NCBI GenBank assembly: GCA_049663345.1
Contig: JBATDG010000118.1
Span: forward strand, 45,785-109,784
Direction: 5' to 3'
DNA length: 64,000 nucleotides
From: SZUA-365 sp049663345
GTDB taxonomy: Bacteria > Bacteroidota > Ignavibacteria > SZUA-365
The stretch's first letter is position 1. Each line of letters opens with the position of its first letter. Position numbers and translations under genes: made by a program. The notes under the pieces were generated by a model. The model saw only the letters and a list, made by a program, of their open reading frames with translations, was not told the DNA's origin and did not search any database. Shown in pieces: positions 17,371 through 25,450 of the stretch.

Positions 17371-18714
17371 TTAGACCACGCCCTGAGCCATCATTGCATC
17401 GGCGACTTTCAGGAAGCCGGCAATGTTTGCGCCGTTGACGTAGTTGCCCGGTGATCCGTACATCTCGCCTGCGGTGACGCAGGACTGATGGATGTCTTTC
17501 ATGATCTTGAACAGGTGACCATCGACTTCTTCGCGGGTCCAGGACATGCGAAGGGAATTCTGGCTCATCTCGAGACCGGAGACAGCGACACCACCGGCGT
17601 TCGCGGCTTTACCCGGACCATAGAGGATGCCCTTCTCGATGAATAGATCCACTGCTTCCGGGGTGCTCGGCATGTTTGCGCCTTCGGAGACCAGGTAGCA
17701 GCCGTTTGCGAGCAGAGTCTTTGCGTCGTCGCCGTTGAGTTCGTTCTGTGTTGCACAGGGGAACGCGCAATCACAGGGAACACTCCACAGGCCAGTACCT
17801 TCGTAGTACTCAACGTTAGGATACTGCTCTGCGTATTCCTTGATGCGGCCGCGGCGGTTGTTCTTCAGGTCCATCACGAAATTCCATTTCTCACCACTGA
17901 TACCATCCATATCGACGATATAGCCTGCGGAATCGGAAAGCGTAACGGCCTTGCCGCCCAGCTGATTGATTTTCTCGACAGCATACTGCGCCACGTTTCC
18001 GGATCCGGAAACCACACAGGTTTTTCCTTCGAGGGTCTGGTCGCGTGTGCCAAGCATGTTTGCTGCAAAGTACACCGCGCCGTATCCCGTTGCTTCCGGA
18101 CGAATCAGGGAGCCGCCCCAGCTGAGGCCTTTGCCCGTGAGCACGCCTTCAAACGCGTTGCGCAGTTTTTTGTACTGGCCGAACATGAAGCCGATTTCAC
18201 GACCGCCGACACCGATGTCGCCTGCGGGGACGTCAGTGTTCGGACCGATATGACGGAACAGCTCGCTCATGAAGCTTTGCGTGAAGCGCATCACTTCGAG
18301 GTCGGACTTGCCTTTCGGATCGAAATCCGAGCCGCCTTTTCCACCGCCCATCGGAAGTGTCGTGAGGCTGTTCTTGAATACCTGCTCAAAACCGAGAAAC
18401 TTAAGAATGCCGAGGTTGACACTCGGGTGGAAACGAAGTCCACCTTTGTACGGACCGATGGCGCTGTTGAACTCAATGCGGTAGCCGCGATTCACTTGCA
18501 CATCACCACTATCATCTACCCAGGGAACGCGGAACATAATTACGCGCTCAGGCTCGACAATGCGCTCAAGAAGCTTCGCTTTGCGAAACTCCGGATGCTT
18601 GTCCACAACGGGGAGTAATGAAGCGACGACTTCTTCCACCGCCTGATGAAATTCCGGCTGCGCAGCGTTTTTCGCTTTGACCTCGTTCATGAATTCGGTT
18701 AATGCGGTCGACAT
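17371..18714 (-). CDS. gdhA: glutamate dehydrogenase, GdhA-type (copy 1)
   Basis: A 447-residue enzyme of the 450-residue class (NADP-specific in many bacteria, dual in others), making glutamate from 2-oxoglutarate and ammonia. Diagnostic stretches are IGPYKGGLRFHPSVN, LPMGGGKGGSDFDPKGKSD with the catalytic Lys, VPAGDIGVGGREIGFMFGQY with the essential Asp, and the fold motif VVSGSGNVAQYA. The C-terminal ANAGGVAVSGLEMSQNS is typical of this class. The start has an AAGGAG ribosome site 8 bases upstream. A close paralogue lies at 22261-23601, and both are transcribed away from or toward receiver-ATP-grasp genes. The shared 388-bp upstream gap contains a GTAGGGAAT repeat and palindrome. Confidence 0.95.
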   Translation of the reverse strand: MSTALTEFMNEVKAKNAAQPEFHQAVEEVVASLLPVVDKHPEFRKAKLLERIVEPERVIMFRVPWVDDSGDVQVNRGYRIEFNSAIGPYKGGLRFHPSVNLGILKFLGFEQVFKNSLTTLPMGGGKGGSDFDPKGKSDLEVMRFTQSFMSELFRHIGPNTDVPAGDIGVGGREIGFMFGQYKKLRNAFEGVLTGKGLSWGGSLIRPEATGYGAVYFAANMLGTRDQTLEGKTCVVSGSGNVAQYAVEKINQLGGKAVTLSDSAGYIVDMDGISGEKWNFVMDLKNNRRGRIKEYAEQYPNVEYYEGTGLWSVPCDCAFPCATQNELNGDDAKTLLANGCYLVSEGANMPSTPEAVDLFIEKGILYGPGKAANAGGVAVSGLEMSQNSLRMSWTREEVDGHLFKIMKDIHQSCVTAGEMYGSPGNYVNGANIAGFLKVADAMMAQGVV

Positions 18715-18929
18715 GGAACACTCCTTAACTGCTGATGTTGAGTGAAGTGGAGAGTAGAGTCAGCTGCAGCATTTGGTCTGCAGTCGAGTCCTCTTTATGA
18801 AGTGTGTAGCAGCCGATTGTAGAGATGAAGATCGTATCCGGTTCGGTGATCAGGCAGAAATAAAAGGTTTTAGGACCCAGCAATTCGAATAGTTATGAAC
18901 AAACTTACAATCATTCAACAATTCACGAT

Positions 18930-18968
18930 GTAGGGAATGCGCTCGGTGTTTTGTAGGGAATACCCTAC
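18930..18968. promoter_or_regulatory. candidate operator: GTAGGGAAT repeat plus GTAGGGAATACCCTAC palindrome
   Basis: GTAGGGAAT occurs at 18930-18938 and again at 18953, where it is part of the inverted repeat GTAGGG-AATA-CCCTAC (18953-18968). The two copies are spaced by 23 bases, close to two helical turns. The site lies in the 388-bp divergent gap (18715-19102) between gdhA copy 1 and receiver-ATP-grasp B, which otherwise shows no gene. A regulator controlling both directions could bind here. A possible -7 element, TAGCCTTG, lies at 19074-19081 for the plus-strand gene. Confidence 0.45.
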
Positions 18969-19102
18969 GCTATATTGAGATTTCTGATGCACAAAAATGC
19001 GAAAAATGCTGCTCAGAAAAAATCTTTGTGTGTCCCGCTTGCGCTCTCGCACCGCTGTCCGTAGATTAATCAATAGCCTTGGCACACACATTGGAAGCAC
19101 CT

Positions 19103-22100
19103 ATGAAACGCAAACGCATCAAGCGCGACGAACTCCGGGACCTCATCCTCGATTTCGGATTTTCCGATAAAGACATCAGTCCGCAGGATCTCGATTTCAA
19201 GGATCTGATGCGCTTTAGGGTGAATAACATTCTGCTCGTTTCCAGCCGCTATGATTTTTACACGCTGGTTGATGACGGACAGCTCACCGAAGCGATCTTC
19301 AGTGAATACCTCGAACTCAATCTGCATTATGCGCCATCCATTACGCGCGTCTATTCAGGCGAGGCTGCGCTGGAGGCGATGGAAGAAAATCGCTTTGATC
19401 TCGTTATCACGATGATGCGCCTGGGCGATATGCGGCTGCAGGATTTTTGCGCAGCTGTCAAGTCCGCTTACCCTGACGTCCCTGTTGCGCTGCTCGGCTA
19501 CCAGAGCCGGGAACTGCAGATGCTGATGGACACTTCTTCACTGGATCTCTTCGATCGCGTGTTCGTGTGGTCCGGTGATCGAAAACTCTTCCTGGCTATC
19601 ATCAAGCAGCTTGAAGATCTTGTCAATGCTCGCATTGATTGCAAGGAATACGGGGTTCGTGCGATTATTCTTGTTGAGGATTCACCGCAATTCTATTCAT
19701 CCTTCCTCCCGCTGATATACACCGAGTTGATCAAGCAGGGGCAGATGCTGATCGAGGAAGGGAAGAATTTCGCAGAGAAGCTGCTTCGGCAACGAGCGCG
19801 CCCGAAGATACTCCACGCGACGAACTTCGAGCAGGCATGGCGCTATTACCATAAGTACCGCAATGAGCTGCTCGGCATCATAACGGATGTGAAATTTCCG
19901 ATCAACGATATCGAAGACGAATATGCCGGCCTCAAGTACATACGCCGGGTTCGCGAACACAGCCCTGAGCTTCCTATTCTCGTGCAATCATCACGTGAAG
20001 ATCTTCGTGATCAGATTTTCGCGCTCAACGCAGGATTCTCGGATAAGAATTCCCGCACACTGCTTCAATCAGTGCGCGATTTCATGCTGACGAATTTCGG
20101 TTTCGGTGAATTCATTTTCCGCATGCCCGACGGTACAGAGGTCGATCGCGCCCGCACCATCCGGCAGCTGCGGCAGCGTCTGCACTCCATTCCAGATGAG
20201 TCACTCCTTTTCCACGCATCCCACGACCACTTCAGCAACTGGCTGCTTGCCCGCACGCGCTTTCGACTCGCAAAGGAGATAAAGCCGATCAAGATAACCG
20301 AATTCAAAACGATAGAATCCCTTCGTCGCTATATCATACGCAAAATTGATGAACTGGTGATTTATGATGAACGCGGTCTGATCGCCGATTTTACGCATGA
20401 GGATTTCGATTCCCGCGCGACCTTCCTGCGCATCGGACGGGGCTCACTCGGCGGCAAAGCGCGAGGATTGGCATTCATCGACAACATCCTCAAAAACTAT
20501 CTTCATCCCTCGTACTTCCCGAATGTTCGTATCAAGATTCCGCGAAGCATCGTGCTTTGTACCGAAGTGTTTTTGCAGTTCATGGAAATGAATGCTCTCC
20601 TCCCAAAGGTGATAGAGAATATTCCTGACGAAGATATTGTCCGGTTATTCATGGAGGCACGCTTCCCGAGTAATATCGAGGAGGACCTCCGTGCGATCGT
20701 CCTCCGGAATCAGCATCCGCTGGCTATTCGTTCCTCCAGTCTGCTGGAGGACACACTGTACCAACCCTTCGCCGGCATCTATGCGACGGTTATGCTCCCA
20801 AACAGCGATCCCGATCCCTATCAGCGGTATAAGGAGCTTGAGCAGGCAGTCAAGTATGTGTATGCTTCTACCTACCTCCGTGGAGCCAAGAATTATATCG
20901 AAGCTACGGCCCATTTACTGGAAGAGGAACAGATGGCGGTGATCATCCAGGAAATGGCGGGGAAGCGCTACAAGCACCACTATTACCCTCATTATTCCGG
21001 AGTTGCCCGCTCATTCAATTATTATCCGTTCGGCGATGCGAAACAGGCGGACGGCATCGTCAATCTCGCATTGGGGCTCGGCAAGACCATCGTCGATGGC
21101 GGTCTCAGCGCACAGTTCTGTCCGATGTATCCGACAATCATGCCGCAGTTTGCAACTCGTAAGGATTATTATGCGAATTCGCAGAAAAAATTCTTCGCGG
21201 TAAATCTTGAGTCGCATCCCCTGGATGAGGACCCAAGCGAGGATGAGAATCTTGATCTTCTCGACATCAAGATCGCGGAGGAACATGGTACCCTCGAATA
21301 CATGGCCTCGACGTTCTCTACTGACGACGATTCCTTATACGAGGGGACTTTCCGAAAGGGATTGCGCGTCGTCAACTTCGCTCCCATCCTTCAGTCGGAA
21401 TACATTCCTCTCGCAAAGGTGTTGAGGCTGATGATGACGTTGTGCGAGACGGCGATGAACTGTCCGGTAGAAATTGAATTCGCCGGCGTGCTTGGAAAGC
21501 ATTTCGATGATATCAGCGAATTTGATTTTCTTCAGGTGCGGCCGATGGTCAAGGAGGAAGGGACGGTGGACATCGATTTTGACAACATCCGCCGGGAGGA
21601 TATTCTGCTGAAAAGCGAAAACGTGCTCGGCAACGGAATCTACAGACTGCAGGATATTGTCTACGTGAAGCCCGACACTTTCGATAACGCGAAAACGAAG
21701 GAGATGGCGCTTGAGATCGCTGAGTTCAACAAGCGGCTGGTCCGCGAAGAACGACCCTACGTGCTTATCGGGCCTGGCCGCTGGGGTTCAGCCGACCCGT
21801 GGCTGGGGATCCCGGTTCGCTTCCCGGGAATTTCCGGTGCGCATGCGATCGTCGAAACATCACTTCCCAATATGCTGCCTGATCCTTCGCAGGGGTCGCA
21901 TTTCTTTCAGAACCTGACATCATTCCACATAGCGTACTTCACCACGCGGCATTACAAAGTCGAGGATTCAATAGACTGGGCCTGGCTGGATTCGCTGGAA
22001 GTAGTGGAAGAAACCGCATACGTTCGCTACGTGCGCGCTCCTGAACCCCTCGAAATCCTCGTCGACGGGCAGAGTGGTTCCGGCGTGGTATTCAAGAAAT

Positions 22101-22135
22101 CCAGGGCTGCGGTTGAATCGAAAGATGATGATTGA
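19103..22135 (+). CDS. tandem receiver-domain protein with PEP-synthase-type ATP-grasp domain (paralogue B)
   Basis: A 1010-residue paralogue of the 14239-17262 protein, with the same domain order and nearly the same residue numbering. The first receiver is degenerate, with Thr103 at the phospho-Asp position (DLVITMMRLGDM). The second keeps LVEDS (192-193), Asp262 (IITDVKFP), Ser296 (LVQSS) and Lys315 (FSDKNS). The ATP-grasp core includes LGGKARGLAF and AIRSSSLLEDTLYQPFAG. The C-terminal region has LIGPGRWGSADPWLG and GSHFFQNLTSFHIAYFT. Catalytic parts of PEP synthase beyond the ATP-grasp are missing. The ATG at 19103 follows a GGAAG ribosome site. It is divergent from gdhA copy 1 and convergent with gdhA copy 2. 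Function unknown; coupling to glutamate metabolism is inferred from position. Confidence 0.82.
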   Translation: MKRKRIKRDELRDLILDFGFSDKDISPQDLDFKDLMRFRVNNILLVSSRYDFYTLVDDGQLTEAIFSEYLELNLHYAPSITRVYSGEAALEAMEENRFDLVITMMRLGDMRLQDFCAAVKSAYPDVPVALLGYQSRELQMLMDTSSLDLFDRVFVWSGDRKLFLAIIKQLEDLVNARIDCKEYGVRAIILVEDSPQFYSSFLPLIYTELIKQGQMLIEEGKNFAEKLLRQRARPKILHATNFEQAWRYYHKYRNELLGIITDVKFPINDIEDEYAGLKYIRRVREHSPELPILVQSSREDLRDQIFALNAGFSDKNSRTLLQSVRDFMLTNFGFGEFIFRMPDGTEVDRARTIRQLRQRLHSIPDESLLFHASHDHFSNWLLARTRFRLAKEIKPIKITEFKTIESLRRYIIRKIDELVIYDERGLIADFTHEDFDSRATFLRIGRGSLGGKARGLAFIDNILKNYLHPSYFPNVRIKIPRSIVLCTEVFLQFMEMNALLPKVIENIPDEDIVRLFMEARFPSNIEEDLRAIVLRNQHPLAIRSSSLLEDTLYQPFAGIYATVMLPNSDPDPYQRYKELEQAVKYVYASTYLRGAKNYIEATAHLLEEEQMAVIIQEMAGKRYKHHYYPHYSGVARSFNYYPFGDAKQADGIVNLALGLGKTIVDGGLSAQFCPMYPTIMPQFATRKDYYANSQKKFFAVNLESHPLDEDPSEDENLDLLDIKIAEEHGTLEYMASTFSTDDDSLYEGTFRKGLRVVNFAPILQSEYIPLAKVLRLMMTLCETAMNCPVEIEFAGVLGKHFDDISEFDFLQVRPMVKEEGTVDIDFDNIRREDILLKSENVLGNGIYRLQDIVYVKPDTFDNAKTKEMALEIAEFNKRLVREERPYVLIGPGRWGSADPWLGIPVRFPGISGAHAIVETSLPNMLPDPSQGSHFFQNLTSFHIAYFTTRHYKVEDSIDWAWLDSLEVVEETAYVRYVRAPEPLEILVDGQSGSGVVFKKSRAAVESKDDD

Positions 22136-22210
22136 AATATGCGGAAGGGCTCCCGCGTTTCAAGGAGGGGCGGGAATTTAAAGAGGCTGTTTGAACCACG
22201 TAAACTAAAA

Positions 22211-22239
22211 AGACACCCGGCGATTAGGCCGGGTGTCTT
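22211..22239. terminator. hairpin terminator between convergent genes
   Basis: AGACACCCGG (22211-22220) pairs perfectly with CCGGGTGTCT (22229-22238), preceded by an A-rich tract on the left that gives a T-run on the minus strand. It separates receiver-ATP-grasp B from gdhA copy 2. Confidence 0.8.
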
Positions 22240-22260
22240 GTAAAGGGAGGGAGGATAAGG

Positions 22261-23601
22261 TTACACGATGCCCTGTGCAAGCATTGCATCGGCCACTTTT
22301 GTGAATCCGGCGATATTAGCTCCGGCAACGTAGTTGCCCGGCATACCGTATTGCGCACTGGCAGCGAGGCAGGATTGGTGGATGCTCTTCATGATGCGGT
22401 GCAGGTGCTGATCCACCTCTTCGCGAGACCAGCTCATGCGAAGTGAATTCTGCGACATTTCGAGACCGGACACTGCGACACCGCCTGCATTGGCAGCTTT
22501 GGCGGGACCGTAGAGGAGACCGGCGTCCAGGAAATGCTTTGCAGCTTCCGGAGTCGTGGGCATGTTCGCGCCTTCGCAAACACAGATACAGCCGTTTGCG
22601 AGAAGATTCTTCGCATCGTCTTCGTTCAATTCGTTTTGCGTCGCGCAGGGAAGTGCGACGTCGCACTTGACTTCCCACGGATGTTTGTTGGCGATGAACT
22701 CGACGCCAAAGCGCTCGGCGAAGGGCTCGACGATATCCTGATTGCTTGCGCGAAGTTCGAGCATGTACTCAACCTTTTCGCCGGAGATGCCGTTGGGATC
22801 GAACACGTAGCCATCAGGTCCGGAAAGTGTGACCACCTTGCCGCCCATATCGTTGACCTTGATCGCGGCGCCCCAGGCGACGTTGCCGAAGCCGGAGATC
22901 GCAACTGTCTTGCCCTCGAAGGACTGGCCCTTCGTTGCGAGCATTTCATTGGCGAAGTACGTGACGCCGAAGCCTGTGGCTTCCGGACGGATCAACGAAC
23001 CACCCCAGCTCAATCCCTTGCCGGTGAGAACACCGTCAAAGGAATTTTTCAGCTTTTTGTACTGGCCGAACATAAAGCCGATTTCCTGTCCGCCTACGCC
23101 GATATCACCGGCAGGAACGTCTGTGTTCGGGCCGATGTGGCGATAGAGCTCGCTCATGAAGCTCTGGCAGAAACGCATGATTTCATTTTTGGACTTGAAC
23201 TTCGGATCGAAGTCCGAACCACCCTTGCCGCCGCCCATCGGAAGCGTTGTAAGAGAGTTCTTGAAGATCTGCTCGAAGCCGAGGAACTTCAAAATACTTA
23301 GCGTCACACTCGGGTGAAACCGCAGACCACCCTTGTACGGACCGATGGCGCTGTTGAACTCGATGCGGTAGCCGCGGTTGACGCGAACCTCACCGTTGTC
23401 TGCAACCCAGGGCACGCGAAACGTAATTGTGCGCTCGGGTTCAACCATGCGCTCGAGAACCTTCGCTTTGCGATATTCCGGCTGCTTCTCGACAACCGGC
23501 ATCAAGGTTTCGACTACTTCTTCAACTGCCTGATGAAACTCGGCCTCGCCGGGGTTCTTGGCTTTGACTTCTTGCATGAAGTCGTTCAGTGCGGTAGACA
23601 T
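22261..23601 (-). CDS. gdhA: glutamate dehydrogenase, GdhA-type (copy 2)
   Basis: A 446-residue close paralogue of the enzyme at 17371-18714, alignable without visible gaps over most of its length. It shows the same IGPYKGGLRFHPSVT, LPMGGGKGGSDFDPKFKS, VPAGDIGVGGQEIGFMFGQY and ANAGGVAVSGLEMSQNS stretches. The nucleotide-binding loop differs (AISGFGNVAWGAAIKVND versus GSGNVAQYA in copy 1), which may mean a different cofactor preference. The start follows an AAGGA ribosome site about 7 bases upstream. A candidate -7 element (TAATTTTA on the minus strand, 23662-23669) lies 61 bases before the start. Retaining two GdhA copies plus a GudB-like enzyme suggests differential regulation or cofactor use. 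Confidence 0.95.
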   Translation of the reverse strand: MSTALNDFMQEVKAKNPGEAEFHQAVEEVVETLMPVVEKQPEYRKAKVLERMVEPERTITFRVPWVADNGEVRVNRGYRIEFNSAIGPYKGGLRFHPSVTLSILKFLGFEQIFKNSLTTLPMGGGKGGSDFDPKFKSKNEIMRFCQSFMSELYRHIGPNTDVPAGDIGVGGQEIGFMFGQYKKLKNSFDGVLTGKGLSWGGSLIRPEATGFGVTYFANEMLATKGQSFEGKTVAISGFGNVAWGAAIKVNDMGGKVVTLSGPDGYVFDPNGISGEKVEYMLELRASNQDIVEPFAERFGVEFIANKHPWEVKCDVALPCATQNELNEDDAKNLLANGCICVCEGANMPTTPEAAKHFLDAGLLYGPAKAANAGGVAVSGLEMSQNSLRMSWSREEVDQHLHRIMKSIHQSCLAASAQYGMPGNYVAGANIAGFTKVADAMLAQGIV

Positions 23602-23747
23602 TGAGAATCCTTCTCAAAAGTTTCTAAAAAAAACCGTGTAGGAGAACGCAATCTCCCTGCGTAAAATTACGAAAATATCTGCTTTCAAAAAAGATTATCC
23701 GGTCTATTTGAGAAATAAAAAGCTAATGTATACGCGGTTGGCGGTCG

Positions 23748-23779
23748 AAAAAAAACGATCCCTCGGGAACAAGGGATCG
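23748..23779 (-). terminator. intrinsic terminator of the UPF0173 operon
   Basis: Read on the minus strand, CGATCCCT (23779-23772) and AGGGATCG (23763-23756) form an 8-bp stem followed by a run of eight T residues (23755-23748). This is a textbook rho-independent terminator about 50 bases after the hydrolase stop. Confidence 0.9.
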
Positions 23780-23828
23780 GCAGTGCTGACGAATCGTACA
23801 TTCGATGAATCTCTGTTGCCGCCTCTTG

Positions 23829-24506
23829 TCAGAGGGTGATAGTTTCCCCGTACGCCAGCACGCGGCCATGGAGACCGAGTGCTTCGACTCCAATGCGGAA
23901 ACTATCGGGATCCGCTTCGATTACAGGAAAAGTATTGTAATGCATCGGAATCGCAAGGCCCGGCTTTACGAATTCGACGGCCTTGACCGCATCTTCTACT
24001 CCCATAGTGAAATTATCCCCGATCGGTGCGAGCATGCAATCAATTGAATCGCGCTCGCCAATAAGCTGCATGTCCAGAAATAATCCGGTGTCGCCGGTGT
24101 GATACACCGTCTTTCCGCCCATGGTGATTACCACGCCGGCGGGCTCGCCCATGTAGAGTCCATCTGGAGATGAAGAGCCATGATGCGCGATGGTGAACTT
24201 AAGACGGCCGAAGGAGAAGATATGCGCGCCGCCGATATGCATGTTATGCGCTTTTGCACCCTTCGAGGCGGCGTAGTTGGCAAGTTCATTGACGGCAATG
24301 ATTGTCGCATCGAGCTTCTGTGCAAGCTCGATGCCATCCCCCAGATGATCACCATGCGCGTGCGTGAGCACGATGAATTGGGCGTGGATATCTTCTGCCT
24401 TCACGGGACAAGTCGGATTGCCCGTGATGAAAGGGTCGATGATAAGGTTGTGCGTCCCGTCATCGAGAACGAAAGAGGAATGACTGAGATAGGTGAGCTT
24501 CAGCAT
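23829..24506 (-). CDS. UPF0173-type metal-dependent hydrolase (metallo-beta-lactamase fold)
   Basis: A 225-residue soluble hydrolase of the metallo-beta-lactamase superfamily. Key motifs are an N-terminal LTYLSHSSF, the metal-binding THAHGDHLGD, a second His in IAHHGSS, and VYHTGDTGLF, with MHYNTFP supplying the last His. This set matches the UPF0173 (YtkL-like) family, whose substrate is not established. The ATG at 24506 is chosen because it follows GGAG at a good distance and begins with the family's usual MLKLTYL; an upstream in-frame ATG at 24518 is possible. It lies 20 bases after a lipoprotein gene and is followed by a strong terminator, so these two form a short operon. Confidence 0.9.
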   Translation of the reverse strand: MLKLTYLSHSSFVLDDGTHNLIIDPFITGNPTCPVKAEDIHAQFIVLTHAHGDHLGDGIELAQKLDATIIAVNELANYAASKGAKAHNMHIGGAHIFSFGRLKFTIAHHGSSSPDGLYMGEPAGVVITMGGKTVYHTGDTGLFLDMQLIGERDSIDCMLAPIGDNFTMGVEDAVKAVEFVKPGLAIPMHYNTFPVIEADPDSFRIGVEALGLHGRVLAYGETITL

Positions 24507-24526
24507 GGTTGTCTCCATGATGAGTG

Positions 24527-25261
24527 TTACAATGCGGATGCCGTGTGCTTAAGATTTGCGAGCAACGCACCTGATCGCTTCAGGCTGTCGAGAATCGTCT
24601 CGAATGCTTCTTCATGTCCCTGCCGCCGGGCCTGATCGATCAAGTGCTTTTTCACCACTTTCGCAAAAACCGTGGGTGAAATATGCGCATCCCCCTGCGT
24701 AACGAAGGTGCCGAACACCCCATCCTGATACAGGAACCACACGTCGAAACCTTCGATGATGTCGCTTGTCAGACCAACGCGGGCAACGAGGGAGTCCGCA
24801 GTCTGCGGCTCCAGATGATGCTCGGTTGAGAGATAGTTTATACAGAGCGTGTAGTGGTTTTCCCCCGGTCGTACACGATGCGGAGCTGGAAGTTCGGAAG
24901 TAATCTCATGAAGACGTTCGCATTTTGAGGCGATTTCCTCATGAATCTCTACGATGTTTTCAAGCAGGCTGAGGCAGGAGGGGTCGGTCTCGGATTCGAT
25001 TTGCGCGTCGAGCTTTTCGAGTTCGTTCTCGCCGAGTGTATGTTCGGGTTCCAGGACCAGCTGCAGTCTTCGCTCCGCAGGAACAGTCTGATTGTAAGAC
25101 TGGAGGAGCGAACGGATCTTTTCCTGCTGCGCGGCTATGGACGTGGATTGGAGCTCAGCCTCTTGTGCCATGCTCTGAAACTCTTCGATGCTCATCTGTT
25201 TGCCGCCACAAGCGGTCAGCACTACAACAGAAATGAAAAAGGCGGTAGCCAGTCGAATCAT
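24527..25261 (-). CDS. uncharacterised lipoprotein with a LysM-like segment
   Basis: A 244-residue protein with a lipoprotein signal peptide (MIRLATAFFISVVVLTAC, lipobox LTAC). The start is placed at the ATG that opens this signal, rather than the longer upstream frame. Residues about 30-125 are strongly helical and Glu/Gln-rich, suggesting a coiled coil. A following segment, HRVRPGENHYTLCINYLS, resembles the first half of a LysM peptidoglycan-binding repeat, although the match is weak. The C-terminus is helical and charged. Residence in the periplasm attached to a membrane is inferred. It is cotranscribed with the UPF0173 gene. Confidence 0.7.
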   Translation of the reverse strand: MIRLATAFFISVVVLTACGGKQMSIEEFQSMAQEAELQSTSIAAQQEKIRSLLQSYNQTVPAERRLQLVLEPEHTLGENELEKLDAQIESETDPSCLSLLENIVEIHEEIASKCERLHEITSELPAPHRVRPGENHYTLCINYLSTEHHLEPQTADSLVARVGLTSDIIEGFDVWFLYQDGVFGTFVTQGDAHISPTVFAKVVKKHLIDQARRQGHEEAFETILDSLKRSGALLANLKHTASAL

Positions 25262-25400
25262 TGAGGCCTGTTCGGAGGTTGCATTCACTGTTTTCGGTAG
25301 GGGCCGAAGGGACCACAAAAATGCAAAGAAATGTGATGAAAAAAAAGCGATTCCTCGGCAGAAAAGACTACCGGATCGTGCGGGATATTACCCGGGTAAA

Positions 25401-25428
25401 TAAAAACGGCCCCGGAATCCGGGGCCGT
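25401..25428 (-). terminator. intrinsic terminator of the T9SS Asp-box gene
   Basis: ACGGCCCCGG (25406-25415) and CCGGGGCCGT (25419-25428) form a perfect 10-bp stem with a three-base loop. On the minus strand the hairpin is followed by TTTTTA, so it terminates the 25451-27490 gene. Confidence 0.9.
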
Positions 25429-25450
25429 GAAAAAGCGATGTACGATCAGC

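Noticed and set aside
14239..22135. True phosphoenolpyruvate synthase or pyruvate phosphate dikinase
   Set aside because: Only the ATP-grasp domain is present; the phosphohistidine motif and the PEP-binding barrel are missing and replaced by a different block.
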